Shown: positions 29,631 through 40,119 of the stretch, piece after piece
Layout: the number at the start of each line of letters is the position of its first letter
How positions within the stretch are numbered: the stretch's first letter is position 1
DNA from: Gammaproteobacteria bacterium
Lineage (GTDB): Bacteria > Pseudomonadota > Gammaproteobacteria > Steroidobacterales > Woeseiaceae
DNA: 64,000 nucleotides
Direction of reading: 5' to 3'
Assembly: GCA_022600955.1 (NCBI GenBank)
Contig: JAHZJK010000017.1
Coordinates: 95,366 to 159,365, forward strand
The notes under the pieces: model-generated
Database searches by the model: none
Told to the model about the DNA's origin: nothing
Seen by the model: the letters and a program-made list of their open reading frames with translations, nothing else
Translations under genes and position numbers: made by a program

Positions 29631-30173
29631 ATGGATGTAAAAACAGTCTGCCTAGGCATGCTTACTGATGGTGCAGCCAGCGGCTACGACCTGAAAAAGC
29701 AGTTCGAATCTTCATTCGGCCATTTTTTTGCCGCCGGCTTTGGCTCAATCTACCCCGCTTTGTCGTCTCTGGCCGACTCCGGACTTGTCACGTGTACGCG
29801 CATTCCTCAGGACGGCAAACCAGATCGTAAAGTGTATGCAATCACCGCGGAAGGACGCGAGCACCTGCTACATACGCTGGACAACTCCGAGCCGTCCCAC
29901 AAAGTTCGATCAGAGTTTCTGGCCACGCTGTGTTTCTCACATTTGATGAGCGACGATCAGGTGCAACGAATATTCGACCACCGACTGGCGGAAGTTTGTG
30001 ACTACCTGAACATGTTCGATGAAATTGAGTCGAATGGAATGCAGGACTTGTCGGCTGGTATGCAATTCGTCGTGGGTTTCAGTCGAGCGATGAATGAAGC
30101 CAGGCAAAAGTACATTAGTGAACACCGGCATATGCTGGCCAACGACAATCCCGTCAGTTCTGCGACTGGGTAG
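29631..30173 (+). CDS. PadR family transcriptional regulator
   Basis: Winged helix N-terminus LGMLTDGAASGYDLKKQFESSFGHFFAAGFGSIYPALSSLADSGLVT; Vir-like C-terminal helices. Confidence 0.9.
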   Translation: MDVKTVCLGMLTDGAASGYDLKKQFESSFGHFFAAGFGSIYPALSSLADSGLVTCTRIPQDGKPDRKVYAITAEGREHLLHTLDNSEPSHKVRSEFLATLCFSHLMSDDQVQRIFDHRLAEVCDYLNMFDEIESNGMQDLSAGMQFVVGFSRAMNEARQKYISEHRHMLANDNPVSSATG

Positions 30174-30198
30174 TAGGAATAATCATGGAATCAGGCAA

Positions 30199-31326
30199 AT
30201 GAATCGTTACAAGTCTTGGCTCGTTTCGGCCGGTATTATTATTGCGATCGTGCTGTGGCTGGCCTCCGGCCAGTTGCGCAGTGACGAGGAAAAATCGGGC
30301 ACGGAAAGCGCGCTGGCGAACGAATCGACGAACCTTGCTTCGAAGAACGCCGTCCGCGTACGCACGCAGTCGGCGGAGCAGGTGCAACGCACGATCACCA
30401 TTAATGGCAACACCGCTCCGGCACGCATTGTCGAGCTGTCCGCCGAAACCGATGGGCGCGTCGTTTTCGTTGGCGCGGAGCGCGGCGCGAGTGTCGAGCG
30501 CGGCAAGATCATCGTGCGTCTCGATGAGCGCGATCGCAAGGCTCGCTTGTCACAGGCAGAAGCAACCGTAAAGCAGCGTGAGGTTGAACACGCGGCTCGA
30601 GTGAAATTGAAATCCGATAGCTATGTTTCTGAAGCGCAACTCCAGGAAGCTGTCGCTCTGCTTGAGGCCGCGAAAGCTGAATTAACGCGCGCAACGCTGG
30701 ATCTCGGCTACATGAATGTTCGTGCCCCTTTCGGCGGCGCGCTGCAGGCTCGCATGGTCGAAATTGGTGACTTCGTAAAGCGCGGCGACCCGATTGCCAG
30801 CTTTGTTGATAACCGTACCATCGTCGTTTCGGCAAATCTGTCGGAGTTTGATGCTCGTCATGTCAATGTCGACGATTCAGCCGAAGCAGAACTCGCAACG
30901 GGTGAGACGGTACACGGGCGAATTCGATACGTTGCCCCCGTCGCCGACGAGGCGACCCGTACCTTCAAGGTTGAACTCGAAATTGACAACCAGGACGGCA
31001 CGCTGCGTGCCGGCGGCACCGCAGAGTTACGAATCCCGGCCGAAGAGGTGCTTGCTCATCGACTGTCACCATCACTGTTGACACTCGATGATGCTGGCAA
31101 TGTCGGCGTGAAAATCGTGAATGCGGATGGCGAGGTTGAGTTCGTCGTGGCCGACATCGCTTTGTCGTCTAACGACGGCGTCTGGCTGGCCGGACTTCCG
31201 CGTACAGCTACAATTATCACCGTCGGCCAGGGATACGTTTCCAACGGCGCCGTGGTCGATCCGATTGCGGAAAATGAAGTGAATACAGCCGTAGCCATCA
31301 AGGCTGGTGATGCCGAGGCCGAGTAA
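30199..31326 (+). CDS. RND efflux periplasmic adaptor subunit
   Basis: Biotinyl-lipoyl-like hairpin GRVVFVGAERGASVERGKIIVRLDERDRKARLSQAEATVKQRE, LGYMNVRAPFGGAL. Confidence 0.9.
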   Translation: MNRYKSWLVSAGIIIAIVLWLASGQLRSDEEKSGTESALANESTNLASKNAVRVRTQSAEQVQRTITINGNTAPARIVELSAETDGRVVFVGAERGASVERGKIIVRLDERDRKARLSQAEATVKQREVEHAARVKLKSDSYVSEAQLQEAVALLEAAKAELTRATLDLGYMNVRAPFGGALQARMVEIGDFVKRGDPIASFVDNRTIVVSANLSEFDARHVNVDDSAEAELATGETVHGRIRYVAPVADEATRTFKVELEIDNQDGTLRAGGTAELRIPAEEVLAHRLSPSLLTLDDAGNVGVKIVNADGEVEFVVADIALSSNDGVWLAGLPRTATIITVGQGYVSNGAVVDPIAENEVNTAVAIKAGDAEAE

Positions 31327-34300
31327 TGACTGTCATTGAAGCTGCGATGTCGCGATCGAGGACCGTCATTCTTTCGCTAATTGTTGTCCTCGTTGGTGGG
31401 ATGTATGCCTACCTAACGATTCCGAAGGAAGCGGAACCGGACATCGAGATTCCGATCATCTATGTGAGCATCAGTCACGATGGAATCTCTCCTGAGGATG
31501 CAGAACGTTTGCTGGTACGTCCTGTGGAACAGGAAGTACGTTCGATTGAAGGCATTAAAGAAATGTCCGCGAACGCCTATGAAGGCGGCGCAAACGTGCA
31601 ACTCGAATTTGATGCGGGCATTGATACTGATAAAGCCCTGCAGGACGTACGCGAGAAGGTCGACAAGGCGAAAGCCAAGCTCCCTGGAGAAACCGACGAG
31701 CCTACGGTCAATGAAGTCAAGGTCTCGCGTTTTGACCCTATGCTGGTACTGAATCTCGCTGGCAATGTTCCGGAACGCATGCTGACGACGATTGCTAAAG
31801 ACCTGAAGGAAAAAATTGAAGGCCTGAGCGGCGTGCTGGAAGTCAACCTCATCGGCACGCGTGAAGAATTGATGGAAGTCGTGGTCGACCCACTGTCGAT
31901 GGAAGCTTACGGCCTGGATCAGGCACAGATTATCAACTTCATCAGCCGCAACAACCGACTGGTCGCCGCGGGCGCGTTGCACTCCAGTGAAGGTCGTTTC
32001 CCGGTCAAAGTCCCGGGTGTTTTCGAAAGCGCCGAAGACGTTCTCGACATGCCCATCAAGGCGGTCGGCGACCGCGTCGTGCACTTTAAAGACATCGCAG
32101 AAGTGCGCCGCACGTATAAGGACGCCGAGTCTGTTGCAAGGCTGAACGGCAAACCGGCAATTGCGATTGAGGTCGTGCAACGTGCGGGCGCGAACGTTGT
32201 TGACACCGTCGCTACGGTGAAAGCTTTGATCGCTGAGGAGCAGAGCTACTGGCCCGGCGACATTCAGGTGGTTGCCTCGCGAGACAAGTCGAAGGATGTC
32301 GACGACATGCTTAGCGAGCTGCAGAACAGTGTGTTGGCTGCTGTACTGCTCGTATTCATTGTGATCATCGGTATTCTTGGCATTCGCTCTGCCCTGCTTG
32401 TTGGTGTCGCTATACCTGGCAGTTTTCTCATGGGCATTCTGCTAATCGGTTCCTTTGGCGTCACGATCAATATGATGGTCCTGTTCGCATTGATAATGGC
32501 TGTGGGAATGCTGGTAGACGGCGCCATCGTTGTGACCGAAATGGCTGATCGCCGACTGGCTGAGGGAGAGTCACGATTTGACGCGTACTCGCGCGCCGCG
32601 ATTCGCATGGCGTGGCCGATTATTGCATCGACCTGCACGACGCTCGCTGCGTTCGTTCCACTGGCATTCTGGCCAGGGACGTCTGGCGAGTTCATGAAGT
32701 ACCTGCCAATTACACTGATAGCGGTTCTATCTGCGTCGCTCGTGATGGCACTGCTGTTCGTGCCAACGCTTGGATCAATTTTCGGCAAGACTGGCGCCAA
32801 TACAGCGGACGCTCGTCGCAATCTGTCGGCCGCGGAAACCGGTGATCTGGACACGGTGACCGGCTTTACGGGCAACTATGTGCGCTTCCTGAAGAATTCA
32901 TTGCGACGCCCGTGGCTTAGCGTTGCCGGTGTAACCGCGCTGCTTATTACGGTCTATGTGGCATTCATTTCATTCGGCAAGGGCATAGAATATTTTCCGA
33001 AAGTTGAGCAACCATTCGGCCTGGTCGACATACGAGCTCGCGGCGACCTCTCCACAGAGGAACGGGATTTCCTCGTCCGCCAGGTTGAGGAGCGCGTGCT
33101 GGACATGCCGGAGATTGAGTATGTGTACGCAAAAACTGGTAGTACCGACAATGGCGCAGAGGACCAGATTGGTTCTTTGACACTGAACTACATTGACTGG
33201 CAACAACGACGGCCCGCAGTCGAAATTCTCGCAGAAATACGAGAGCGCATGACGGACCTCGCAGGCATTCGCGTCGAAAGCCGTGAGCCCGATCCAGGCC
33301 CGCCGATTGGCAAGCCGGTCCGCATTGAATTCTCGTCACGCTTTCCCGATCGGCTTGCATCAGCTGTTGCGGACGTGCGCGCGCTGATGGACAGCACGCC
33401 CGGACTCATCAACATTGAGGACAGCAGGCCGCTGCCGGGCATCGAATGGCAGATCAAGGTCGATCGCGCCGAAGCAGCGCGTTTTGGCGCTGACATTTCC
33501 CTTGTCGGAGCAATGGTTCAACTGGTCACCAACGGCATCAAGATTGGTGAATATCGTCCTGATGACAGCGACGACGAAATCGACATCCGCGTTCGCTATC
33601 CTGAAAGCAGTCGCAGTCTCGCCCAGATTGATGAGCTGCGTATCCCTTCCGAGAATGGCCTGGTGCCAATCAGTACATTCGTGGAACGCGTTCCCGCCCA
33701 GAAAGTTGGCAACATTCGCCGCATCGACATGCGTCGCACGATAGCGATCGATGCTGACGTTGACCCTGACTTCCTGGTGGCGGACGTTGTTGCCAAATTG
33801 CGCTCGGAGTTGCCGAACATCAAGATTGACCCGAGTGTAGCGCTGGCATTCGGCGGCAGCACCGCCGATCAGGAGGAAGACCAGGCATTCCTCGCAAGTG
33901 CCATGCTTATGGCATTGGCGATCATGGCAATTATCCTGGTCACGCAATTCAACAGCATTTATCAGGCTGGCCTGATCCTCACTGCGGTCGTTTTTTCTAC
34001 GGGAGGAGTCCTGCTGGGCCACCTCATAATGGGCAAGCCGTTTGGCGTCATCATGAGCAGTGTTGGTGTGATCACTCTCGCCGGTATTGTAGTCAACAAC
34101 AATATCGTCTTCATCGACACCTATAACGTATTGCGCAGTCGTGGCGAGGCCGCGTTCGATGCCATCCTCAGAACTTGTGCAATTCGCCTGCGACCAGTCA
34201 TGTTAACGACAGTTACTACGATCGTCGGACTTATGCCGATGGTCCTCGGCGTAAATATCAATCTCGTCGACCGGGAAGTCTCCATTGGTGCCCCCAGTTC

Positions 34301-34469
34301 GCAATGGTGGACCCAGTTGGCATCGTCAGTCGCCGGCGGCCTGGCATTCGCCACTGTATTGACGCTATTGCTAACCCCGTGCCTGCTGATGATCCAGGCA
34401 AATATCGGTGAGCGCCTGAAGCAACGACAGGGCCGTGGCGCGAGCTTAACGGCGACCGCCAGCAGCTGA
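31326..34469 (+). CDS. RND efflux permease (AcrB/HAE family)
   Basis: 1047 aa; GMLVDGAIVVTEMADRRL, GVITLAGIVVNNNIVFIDTYN; start overlaps the adaptor stop (TAATG). Confidence 0.93.
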   Translation: MTVIEAAMSRSRTVILSLIVVLVGGMYAYLTIPKEAEPDIEIPIIYVSISHDGISPEDAERLLVRPVEQEVRSIEGIKEMSANAYEGGANVQLEFDAGIDTDKALQDVREKVDKAKAKLPGETDEPTVNEVKVSRFDPMLVLNLAGNVPERMLTTIAKDLKEKIEGLSGVLEVNLIGTREELMEVVVDPLSMEAYGLDQAQIINFISRNNRLVAAGALHSSEGRFPVKVPGVFESAEDVLDMPIKAVGDRVVHFKDIAEVRRTYKDAESVARLNGKPAIAIEVVQRAGANVVDTVATVKALIAEEQSYWPGDIQVVASRDKSKDVDDMLSELQNSVLAAVLLVFIVIIGILGIRSALLVGVAIPGSFLMGILLIGSFGVTINMMVLFALIMAVGMLVDGAIVVTEMADRRLAEGESRFDAYSRAAIRMAWPIIASTCTTLAAFVPLAFWPGTSGEFMKYLPITLIAVLSASLVMALLFVPTLGSIFGKTGANTADARRNLSAAETGDLDTVTGFTGNYVRFLKNSLRRPWLSVAGVTALLITVYVAFISFGKGIEYFPKVEQPFGLVDIRARGDLSTEERDFLVRQVEERVLDMPEIEYVYAKTGSTDNGAEDQIGSLTLNYIDWQQRRPAVEILAEIRERMTDLAGIRVESREPDPGPPIGKPVRIEFSSRFPDRLASAVADVRALMDSTPGLINIEDSRPLPGIEWQIKVDRAEAARFGADISLVGAMVQLVTNGIKIGEYRPDDSDDEIDIRVRYPESSRSLAQIDELRIPSENGLVPISTFVERVPAQKVGNIRRIDMRRTIAIDADVDPDFLVADVVAKLRSELPNIKIDPSVALAFGGSTADQEEDQAFLASAMLMALAIMAIILVTQFNSIYQAGLILTAVVFSTGGVLLGHLIMGKPFGVIMSSVGVITLAGIVVNNNIVFIDTYNVLRSRGEAAFDAILRTCAIRLRPVMLTTVTTIVGLMPMVLGVNINLVDREVSIGAPSSQWWTQLASSVAGGLAFATVLTLLLTPCLLMIQANIGERLKQRQGRGASLTATASS

Positions 34470-34626
34470 CATCGCGCTCGAGCGAAAATAGTCGCTGCAA
34501 AATCAATCCAAAACCTGCTCTGATGCATCTAAGAGATGAGTGGCGGCAGTAGCTACTTACGCTCTAACACTAAGTCGTTGAATTGCATATAAATTAGTCC
34601 GACCAGTCTAAGTGTGACCGGATCAG

Positions 34627-34668
34627 TTGCGTTATACCGAACTAGTGTTATACTTCACTACAACACTA
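34627..34668 (+). promoter_or_regulatory. Promoter with overlapping operator-like inverted repeat
   Basis: TTGCGT (34627) -16 bp- TATACT (34649); TAGTGTT (34643-34649) is the inverted repeat of AACACTA (34662-34668), surrounding the -10. Confidence 0.5.
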
Positions 34669-34690
34669 AACAATAGAATCAACAAAAATC

Positions 34691-35776
34691 ATGAAGAATC
34701 CGACCATCAAAGCAGTTTTGCCGATCGCGATACTTTTCGCCTCTTCCATTCTCGTCTCAGGATGCGGCGTCGGTGAGGCAAGTGTTGCCGATGCTGAAGA
34801 AATCCAGGCCGCGACCCCCGTCCCGGTCGAAGTAGCTCTGCCGATGCACACAGACATATTTGCAACGTATGCCGCCAGTGCCTCTATCTCTTCAGATTCA
34901 GATGCTCCAGTCACCGCCCGTGTCGGCGGCGAAATTGTCGAGCTACTGGTTGAGGAAGGCGACCAGGTCGGTGCCGGACAAGTGCTGGCACGGCTTGATG
35001 GAGAACGACTGCGTCTCGAGATGCTGGCTGAAAAAGCCAATCTCGAACGTGCCCGCAAGGAGTACAAACGCAATCAGGACTTGCACGCACGCGGATTAGT
35101 CAGTGCTTCATCGTTTGACGGGTTCAAATATGATCTCGATGCGCTGGCCGCCAGTTACGAGCTGAAACGCCTGAATTACGACTATTCGAATATCCGGGCA
35201 CCGATTGCCGGTATCGTTTCATCCCGGGACGTCAAGCCTGGCCAGAACCTGCAGGTCGGCGATGTTGCATTCCGCATAACGGACACAGTCGAACTGGTCG
35301 CCTATCTGCAGATCCCGCAGGCTGAACTTTCGAAGTTTCAGGCAGGTCACGCTGCCACCGTAGAAGTCGCCGCGATGCCGGACGCCAAGTTCGCTGCGAC
35401 AATCGTGCGCATCAGCCCGACAATCGACGCGCGCAACGGTACCTTCCGTGCTACCGCAATAATCGACAACAGCGACGGTGAACTGGCGCCGGGCATGTTC
35501 GGTCGTTTTACGATTGCTTACGAAAAACACGAGAACGCGTTGGTTATTCCATCGCATGCCTTGCTTGATGAAGACGATGAGCAGACTGTTTACGTCGTGA
35601 GCAATGGCGAGGTTGTTCGCCGTGTCGTTGAGACAGGCATTGAAAGTGCGGGTCGCATTGAGATACTCGATGGACTCAGGGACGACGAGCAAATCGTCGT
35701 TGTCGGTCACTCTGGCCTGCGTGACGGAGCGAAAGTTCTGGCGCACGTCGTCGACCGCAGCAGCTTCACAGGCTGA
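34691..35776 (+). CDS. RND efflux periplasmic adaptor lipoprotein (first of tandem pair)
   Basis: Lipobox VSGC; GEIVELLVEEGDQVGAGQVLARLDGERLRLE; SNIRAPIAGIVSSR. Confidence 0.9.
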   Translation: MKNPTIKAVLPIAILFASSILVSGCGVGEASVADAEEIQAATPVPVEVALPMHTDIFATYAASASISSDSDAPVTARVGGEIVELLVEEGDQVGAGQVLARLDGERLRLEMLAEKANLERARKEYKRNQDLHARGLVSASSFDGFKYDLDALAASYELKRLNYDYSNIRAPIAGIVSSRDVKPGQNLQVGDVAFRITDTVELVAYLQIPQAELSKFQAGHAATVEVAAMPDAKFAATIVRISPTIDARNGTFRATAIIDNSDGELAPGMFGRFTIAYEKHENALVIPSHALLDEDDEQTVYVVSNGEVVRRVVETGIESAGRIEILDGLRDDEQIVVVGHSGLRDGAKVLAHVVDRSSFTG

Positions 35777-35839
35777 TCTATTCTTGCTGCGCTCGTCAGA
35801 TAATGTCGATCGCAGCAGCATGAGCATAAGGGGATTCTC

Positions 35840-36955
35840 ATGAAGCTATACCGCGTTGGCTCGACAGCGCTCGCCTGCCTGTTATTGCTGAGTGCTTGCC
35901 AGCAAGGCGAGCAGGGCGAAGAACAAAACGTCGAAGAAGAAAAAGAAGAAACAGCAGCAGTTCCCGTCGAGACAGCAGCCCCGGTTCGAGGCGATATCTA
36001 CGCAACCTATTCCGGGACCGCACCGATCGAGGCATATGCCGAGGCCGACGTTATTGCCAAGGTTGAGGGTGAGGTGCGGCAGCTGCTCGCCGAGGAAGGC
36101 GATTCCGTTGGCGAGAACCAGGTGCTGGCAAAACTCGATGGCGATCGGCTGCGGCTCGAGCTCAATGAGTCCAGAGCACGGCTTCAGAAACTGCAACGTG
36201 ATTTCGAACGCAATGATGAACTGAGATCGAAGGGTCTGATTAGCGAGGGAGACTACGAAAAACTGCAGTACGATCTGCAGGCGTTGCAAGCATCATACAA
36301 CCTCGCAAGCCTGGAACTCGACTACACCCAGATCCGCGCGCCGATAAAAGGTGTCGTGTCTGAACGCTATATAAAGCTCGGTAACACCATAAAAGTCGGC
36401 GATCCGGTCTTCCGCGTTACCAGTCTGGATCCGCTGGTCGCGTACATGTTCATTCCGGAGCGCGAATTTCGCCGAATTGCTGCCGGTCAGCCCGTACATA
36501 TTTCTGTCGATGCACTCGACGGCCCGCCAGTCATTGCCAGCGTAACTCGCGTCAGCCCGATCGTGGACCCGGAAACGGGTACGTTCAAGATCACAGTTGA
36601 AATCCGCGACAACGACGGGCGCATAAAGCCCGGCATGTTCGGCAGAATGAATATCGTATACGACAAGCATGAAAACGTGTTGCAAGTCCCGCGCAGTGCG
36701 ATCAGCGAACTCGCGGGCGAATCGTCAATTTTTGTCGTCGAAAATGACATTGGCATTCGCAGGACCGTAACCACCGGTTACGGCGATAGCGGCATGATCG
36801 AAATCACCTCTGGACTAAGTGACGATGAGCAGGTCATTACGATAGGTCATATCGGCTTGAAGAATGAAGCAAGTGTTATCGTAATAAACGCTGCTGAAGA
36901 GGCAGCCGACGATTCCGAAGATACGACCGACGACGCCGAAGAGGCAGCCGAGTAA
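35840..36955 (+). CDS. RND efflux periplasmic adaptor lipoprotein (second of tandem pair)
   Basis: Lipobox LSAC; VRQLLAEEGDSVGENQVLAKLDGDRLRLE; TQIRAPIKGVVSERY; clear paralogue of the preceding ORF. Confidence 0.9.
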   Translation: MKLYRVGSTALACLLLLSACQQGEQGEEQNVEEEKEETAAVPVETAAPVRGDIYATYSGTAPIEAYAEADVIAKVEGEVRQLLAEEGDSVGENQVLAKLDGDRLRLELNESRARLQKLQRDFERNDELRSKGLISEGDYEKLQYDLQALQASYNLASLELDYTQIRAPIKGVVSERYIKLGNTIKVGDPVFRVTSLDPLVAYMFIPEREFRRIAAGQPVHISVDALDGPPVIASVTRVSPIVDPETGTFKITVEIRDNDGRIKPGMFGRMNIVYDKHENVLQVPRSAISELAGESSIFVVENDIGIRRTVTTGYGDSGMIEITSGLSDDEQVITIGHIGLKNEASVIVINAAEEAADDSEDTTDDAEEAAE

Positions 36956-39900
36956 TGCGCCGCCTGATAGAGCTGGCGACCGAGCGGCGTGTCACCATAG
37001 TCATGCTCATGACCGCCATAGTTCTATTCGGCATGGTCTCCCTATCTCGATTAAAGCTCAATCTGTTACCCGATATTTCCTATCCGACGCTCACGGTACG
37101 CGCCGAGTTAACAGGTGCTGCTCCGTCTGAAATAGAGAATCTGCTTACCAAGCCGATAGAAGAAGCCGTCGGAGTCGTTCGCAACGTGCGCCTCGTACGG
37201 TCAGTATCTCGCTCCGGACAGGCCGACGTGACCATCGAGTTTCTTTGGGGCACAGATATGGACATCGCGGGCATAGACGTTCGCGAAAAACTCGATGTAT
37301 TGTTCCTGCCTCTCGAAGCAAGTCGACCATTGTTACTGCGATTTGATCCGTCGTCTGAACCGATAGTACGACTCGGCCTGCTCAAGACCAGCACAACCGA
37401 CGGCACTCTGGACGAGGCAGGGCTAAAGGCCCTGCGACGACTCGCTGAGGATCGAGTCAAAGCGGATCTCGAGGCCGAAGAAGGTACAGCGGCCGTCAAG
37501 GTGTCCGGCGGCCTCGAAGACGAAATACAGATTCGGGTTGATCAGGAAAAACTGTCACAACTTGGCATAAGCATCGGCCAGATTGCTGAGCGTATCCGGG
37601 CAGAAAACGTCAATCTGTCGGGTGGTCGGCTGGAAGAAGGTACGCAGCGATTCCTCGTCAGAACGATCAACGAGTTTGCGAGCGTCGATGAGTTTCGCGA
37701 TGCCATCGTTGCATACGTTGCTGAACGGCCAGTATATTTGCGTGACGTCGCCACTGTCGAACGCGGCTACAAGGATCGAGAGGCCATTACACGCGTCAAG
37801 GGCCAGGAATCGGTTGAGCTGGCCGTATACAAGGAAGGCGATGCCAATACCGTGCAGGTGGCGCAACGAATGGCGCGTCGCCTTGACGCACTGCAGGAAA
37901 CACTTCCCGACGACATCGAGCTGGTAAAAATTTACGACCAGTCGAAGTTTATTTCATCAGCAGTCGACGACGTCCGGCTGGCCGCTATCCTTGGTGGCTT
38001 GATCGCCATTTTCGTACTGTATGGATTCCTGCGCGATGCGCGCGCGACAACGATCGTTAGTATTGCCATTCCGGTGTCAGTGATTGGCACATTCCTGCTG
38101 ATGTACACCAACGATATCTCTTTGAATATCATGTCACTCGGCGGCATCGCGCTCGCCGTCGGCATGTTGGTCGACAATTCGATCGTCGTTCTTGAAAACA
38201 TCGTCCGCAAGAAAGAAATGGGCGACAGCATCAAAGATGCGGCCAAAAACGGAACGACAGAAGTCGCATCAGCTGTCGTTGCGGCAACGCTGACAACAAT
38301 AGCTGTGTTCTTTCCAATGGTCTTCATCAGCGGCATCGCCGGGCAACTGTTCAAGGACCAGGCGCTCACGGTGACCTTTGCGTTGATATTTTCGCTATTG
38401 GTCGCCCTCACACTGATTCCAATGCTCGCTTCACTGGGCGCCCAGAGTCGCTATGACGACGGTGGCGACGGCGTTCCTGCAAACTGGTTTACACGCGGGA
38501 TTGCATTGCTCGTACGCGGCTTCGGCATCGTGTTCTTTGCGATCCGCTACGTGTTCTGGATCATCCTGTGGCCGCCGACCTGGGTATTGCAACGATTCTA
38601 TAAGCTGGTCGCGGCGGTCTACCCGGCTATGCTGCGCTGGTCCCTGAACAATCGCGTGGTCGTGCTTGCCATAGCCACAGGACTGTTCGTTTCGACCATG
38701 GCGCTTGTTCCAAAGCTCGGTTCAGAACTCATACCGCAGTTTTCTCAGGGCGAGTTCAACGTTGACCTTCGCCTGCCACCGGGCATGCCACTGAACGAGA
38801 CTGACAAGGCGATTCAAACGGCGCAACGAGCCGCTGCCGATATCGAGGCCGTGCAACTCAACTACTCGGTTGCAGGCACAGGCAATCGTCTTGATGCGAA
38901 CCCTGTCGACGCTGGCGACAACACGGGCTCACTGAGTATCACAATGGCTGATGGCTCGGGTCGCGATGCAGAAGATGCCACAATGGCCGCATTGCGACTG
39001 GAGTTGGCGGCATTGCCCGGCGTTCAGTATGAGTTTACGCGCCCTTCGCTGCTTTCCTTCGCCAGCCCACTGCAAGTTGAGGTGTCAGGCTACGATCTCG
39101 ATGCACTTGCCCGGGTTAGCCGGAACATAGTTGATGCGATGTCCGCATCCGACCGGTTTACGGATATCAAGACGAGCATCGAACGAGGCAATCCCGAGAT
39201 TCAGATCGTCTTCGATCAAGAGCGTGCGGCAAAACTCGGACTCGCAGTTCGCGATATCGCGAACAGCGTCGTCGCCAGCGTTCGAGGTGAACTTGCCACT
39301 CGTTATACCTGGCGTGACAAGAAGATCGACGTATTGGTCCGCAGTGTCGATACGCGCCAATCCAGTGTAGAAGACATTCGGCGCCTGATTGTCAATCCAA
39401 CATCCGACAGGCCCGTCACGCTCGACGCAGTTGCGGATGTCATCGTATCGCAGGGACCGTCTGAAATTCGCCGCGTCGCACAAGAGCGCGTTGCGCTGAT
39501 ATCGGCGAACCTGGCTTATGGTGATCTCGGCGCCGCGGCTGCGGAGGCTGGCGCTATTGTCGGCAAGACACCGATGCCGAACGGCGTTTCGGCAGTAGTT
39601 TCGGGGCAAAGTGAAGAAATGCAGGATTCGTTTCGCTCCATGCAGTTCGCATTGTTGCTGGCCGTCTTTCTTGTCTATCTTGTAATGGCTTCGCAGTTCG
39701 AATCACTGATCCACCCTTTTGTAATTCTGTTTACGATTCCTCTGGCACTGGTTGGCGCCGTGCTGGCGTTGTTCATAACGGGTACGACTATCAACATCGT
39801 TGCGTTCATTGGCGTAATCATGCTCGCCGGCATTGTCGTTAACAACGCAATCGTTCTCGTCGACCTGATTAATCAGCTAAAGGAACAAGGCAAAGAGCGA

Positions 39901-40119
39901 TTCGAGGCTATTCTCGAGGCCGGCTCGGCGAGGCTGCGTCCTATTCTCATGACATCACTGACGACAACTCTCGGCTTGTTGCCGATGGCAATGGGTTTTG
40001 GTGAAGGCTCCGAAGTCCGTACGCCAATGGCGATAACGGTCATCGGCGGACTAACCGTTTCGACTTTCCTGACGTTGCTCGTTATTCCGGTGGTTTACTC
40101 ACTAATGGATCGCAAATGA
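36955..40119 (+). CDS. RND efflux permease A
   Basis: 1054 aa; GMLVDNSIVVLENIVRKKEMG, GVIMLAGIVVNNAIVLVDLINQLK; TAATG overlap with the adaptor. Confidence 0.93.
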   Translation: MRRLIELATERRVTIVMLMTAIVLFGMVSLSRLKLNLLPDISYPTLTVRAELTGAAPSEIENLLTKPIEEAVGVVRNVRLVRSVSRSGQADVTIEFLWGTDMDIAGIDVREKLDVLFLPLEASRPLLLRFDPSSEPIVRLGLLKTSTTDGTLDEAGLKALRRLAEDRVKADLEAEEGTAAVKVSGGLEDEIQIRVDQEKLSQLGISIGQIAERIRAENVNLSGGRLEEGTQRFLVRTINEFASVDEFRDAIVAYVAERPVYLRDVATVERGYKDREAITRVKGQESVELAVYKEGDANTVQVAQRMARRLDALQETLPDDIELVKIYDQSKFISSAVDDVRLAAILGGLIAIFVLYGFLRDARATTIVSIAIPVSVIGTFLLMYTNDISLNIMSLGGIALAVGMLVDNSIVVLENIVRKKEMGDSIKDAAKNGTTEVASAVVAATLTTIAVFFPMVFISGIAGQLFKDQALTVTFALIFSLLVALTLIPMLASLGAQSRYDDGGDGVPANWFTRGIALLVRGFGIVFFAIRYVFWIILWPPTWVLQRFYKLVAAVYPAMLRWSLNNRVVVLAIATGLFVSTMALVPKLGSELIPQFSQGEFNVDLRLPPGMPLNETDKAIQTAQRAAADIEAVQLNYSVAGTGNRLDANPVDAGDNTGSLSITMADGSGRDAEDATMAALRLELAALPGVQYEFTRPSLLSFASPLQVEVSGYDLDALARVSRNIVDAMSASDRFTDIKTSIERGNPEIQIVFDQERAAKLGLAVRDIANSVVASVRGELATRYTWRDKKIDVLVRSVDTRQSSVEDIRRLIVNPTSDRPVTLDAVADVIVSQGPSEIRRVAQERVALISANLAYGDLGAAAAEAGAIVGKTPMPNGVSAVVSGQSEEMQDSFRSMQFALLLAVFLVYLVMASQFESLIHPFVILFTIPLALVGAVLALFITGTTINIVAFIGVIMLAGIVVNNAIVLVDLINQLKEQGKERFEAILEAGSARLRPILMTSLTTTLGLLPMAMGFGEGSEVRTPMAITVIGGLTVSTFLTLLVIPVVYSLMDRK

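Noticed and set aside
31413-32180. 255-aa minus-strand ORF opposite the RND permease
   Set aside because: It is antisense to a clear AcrB-family gene; composition is typical of a shadow ORF.
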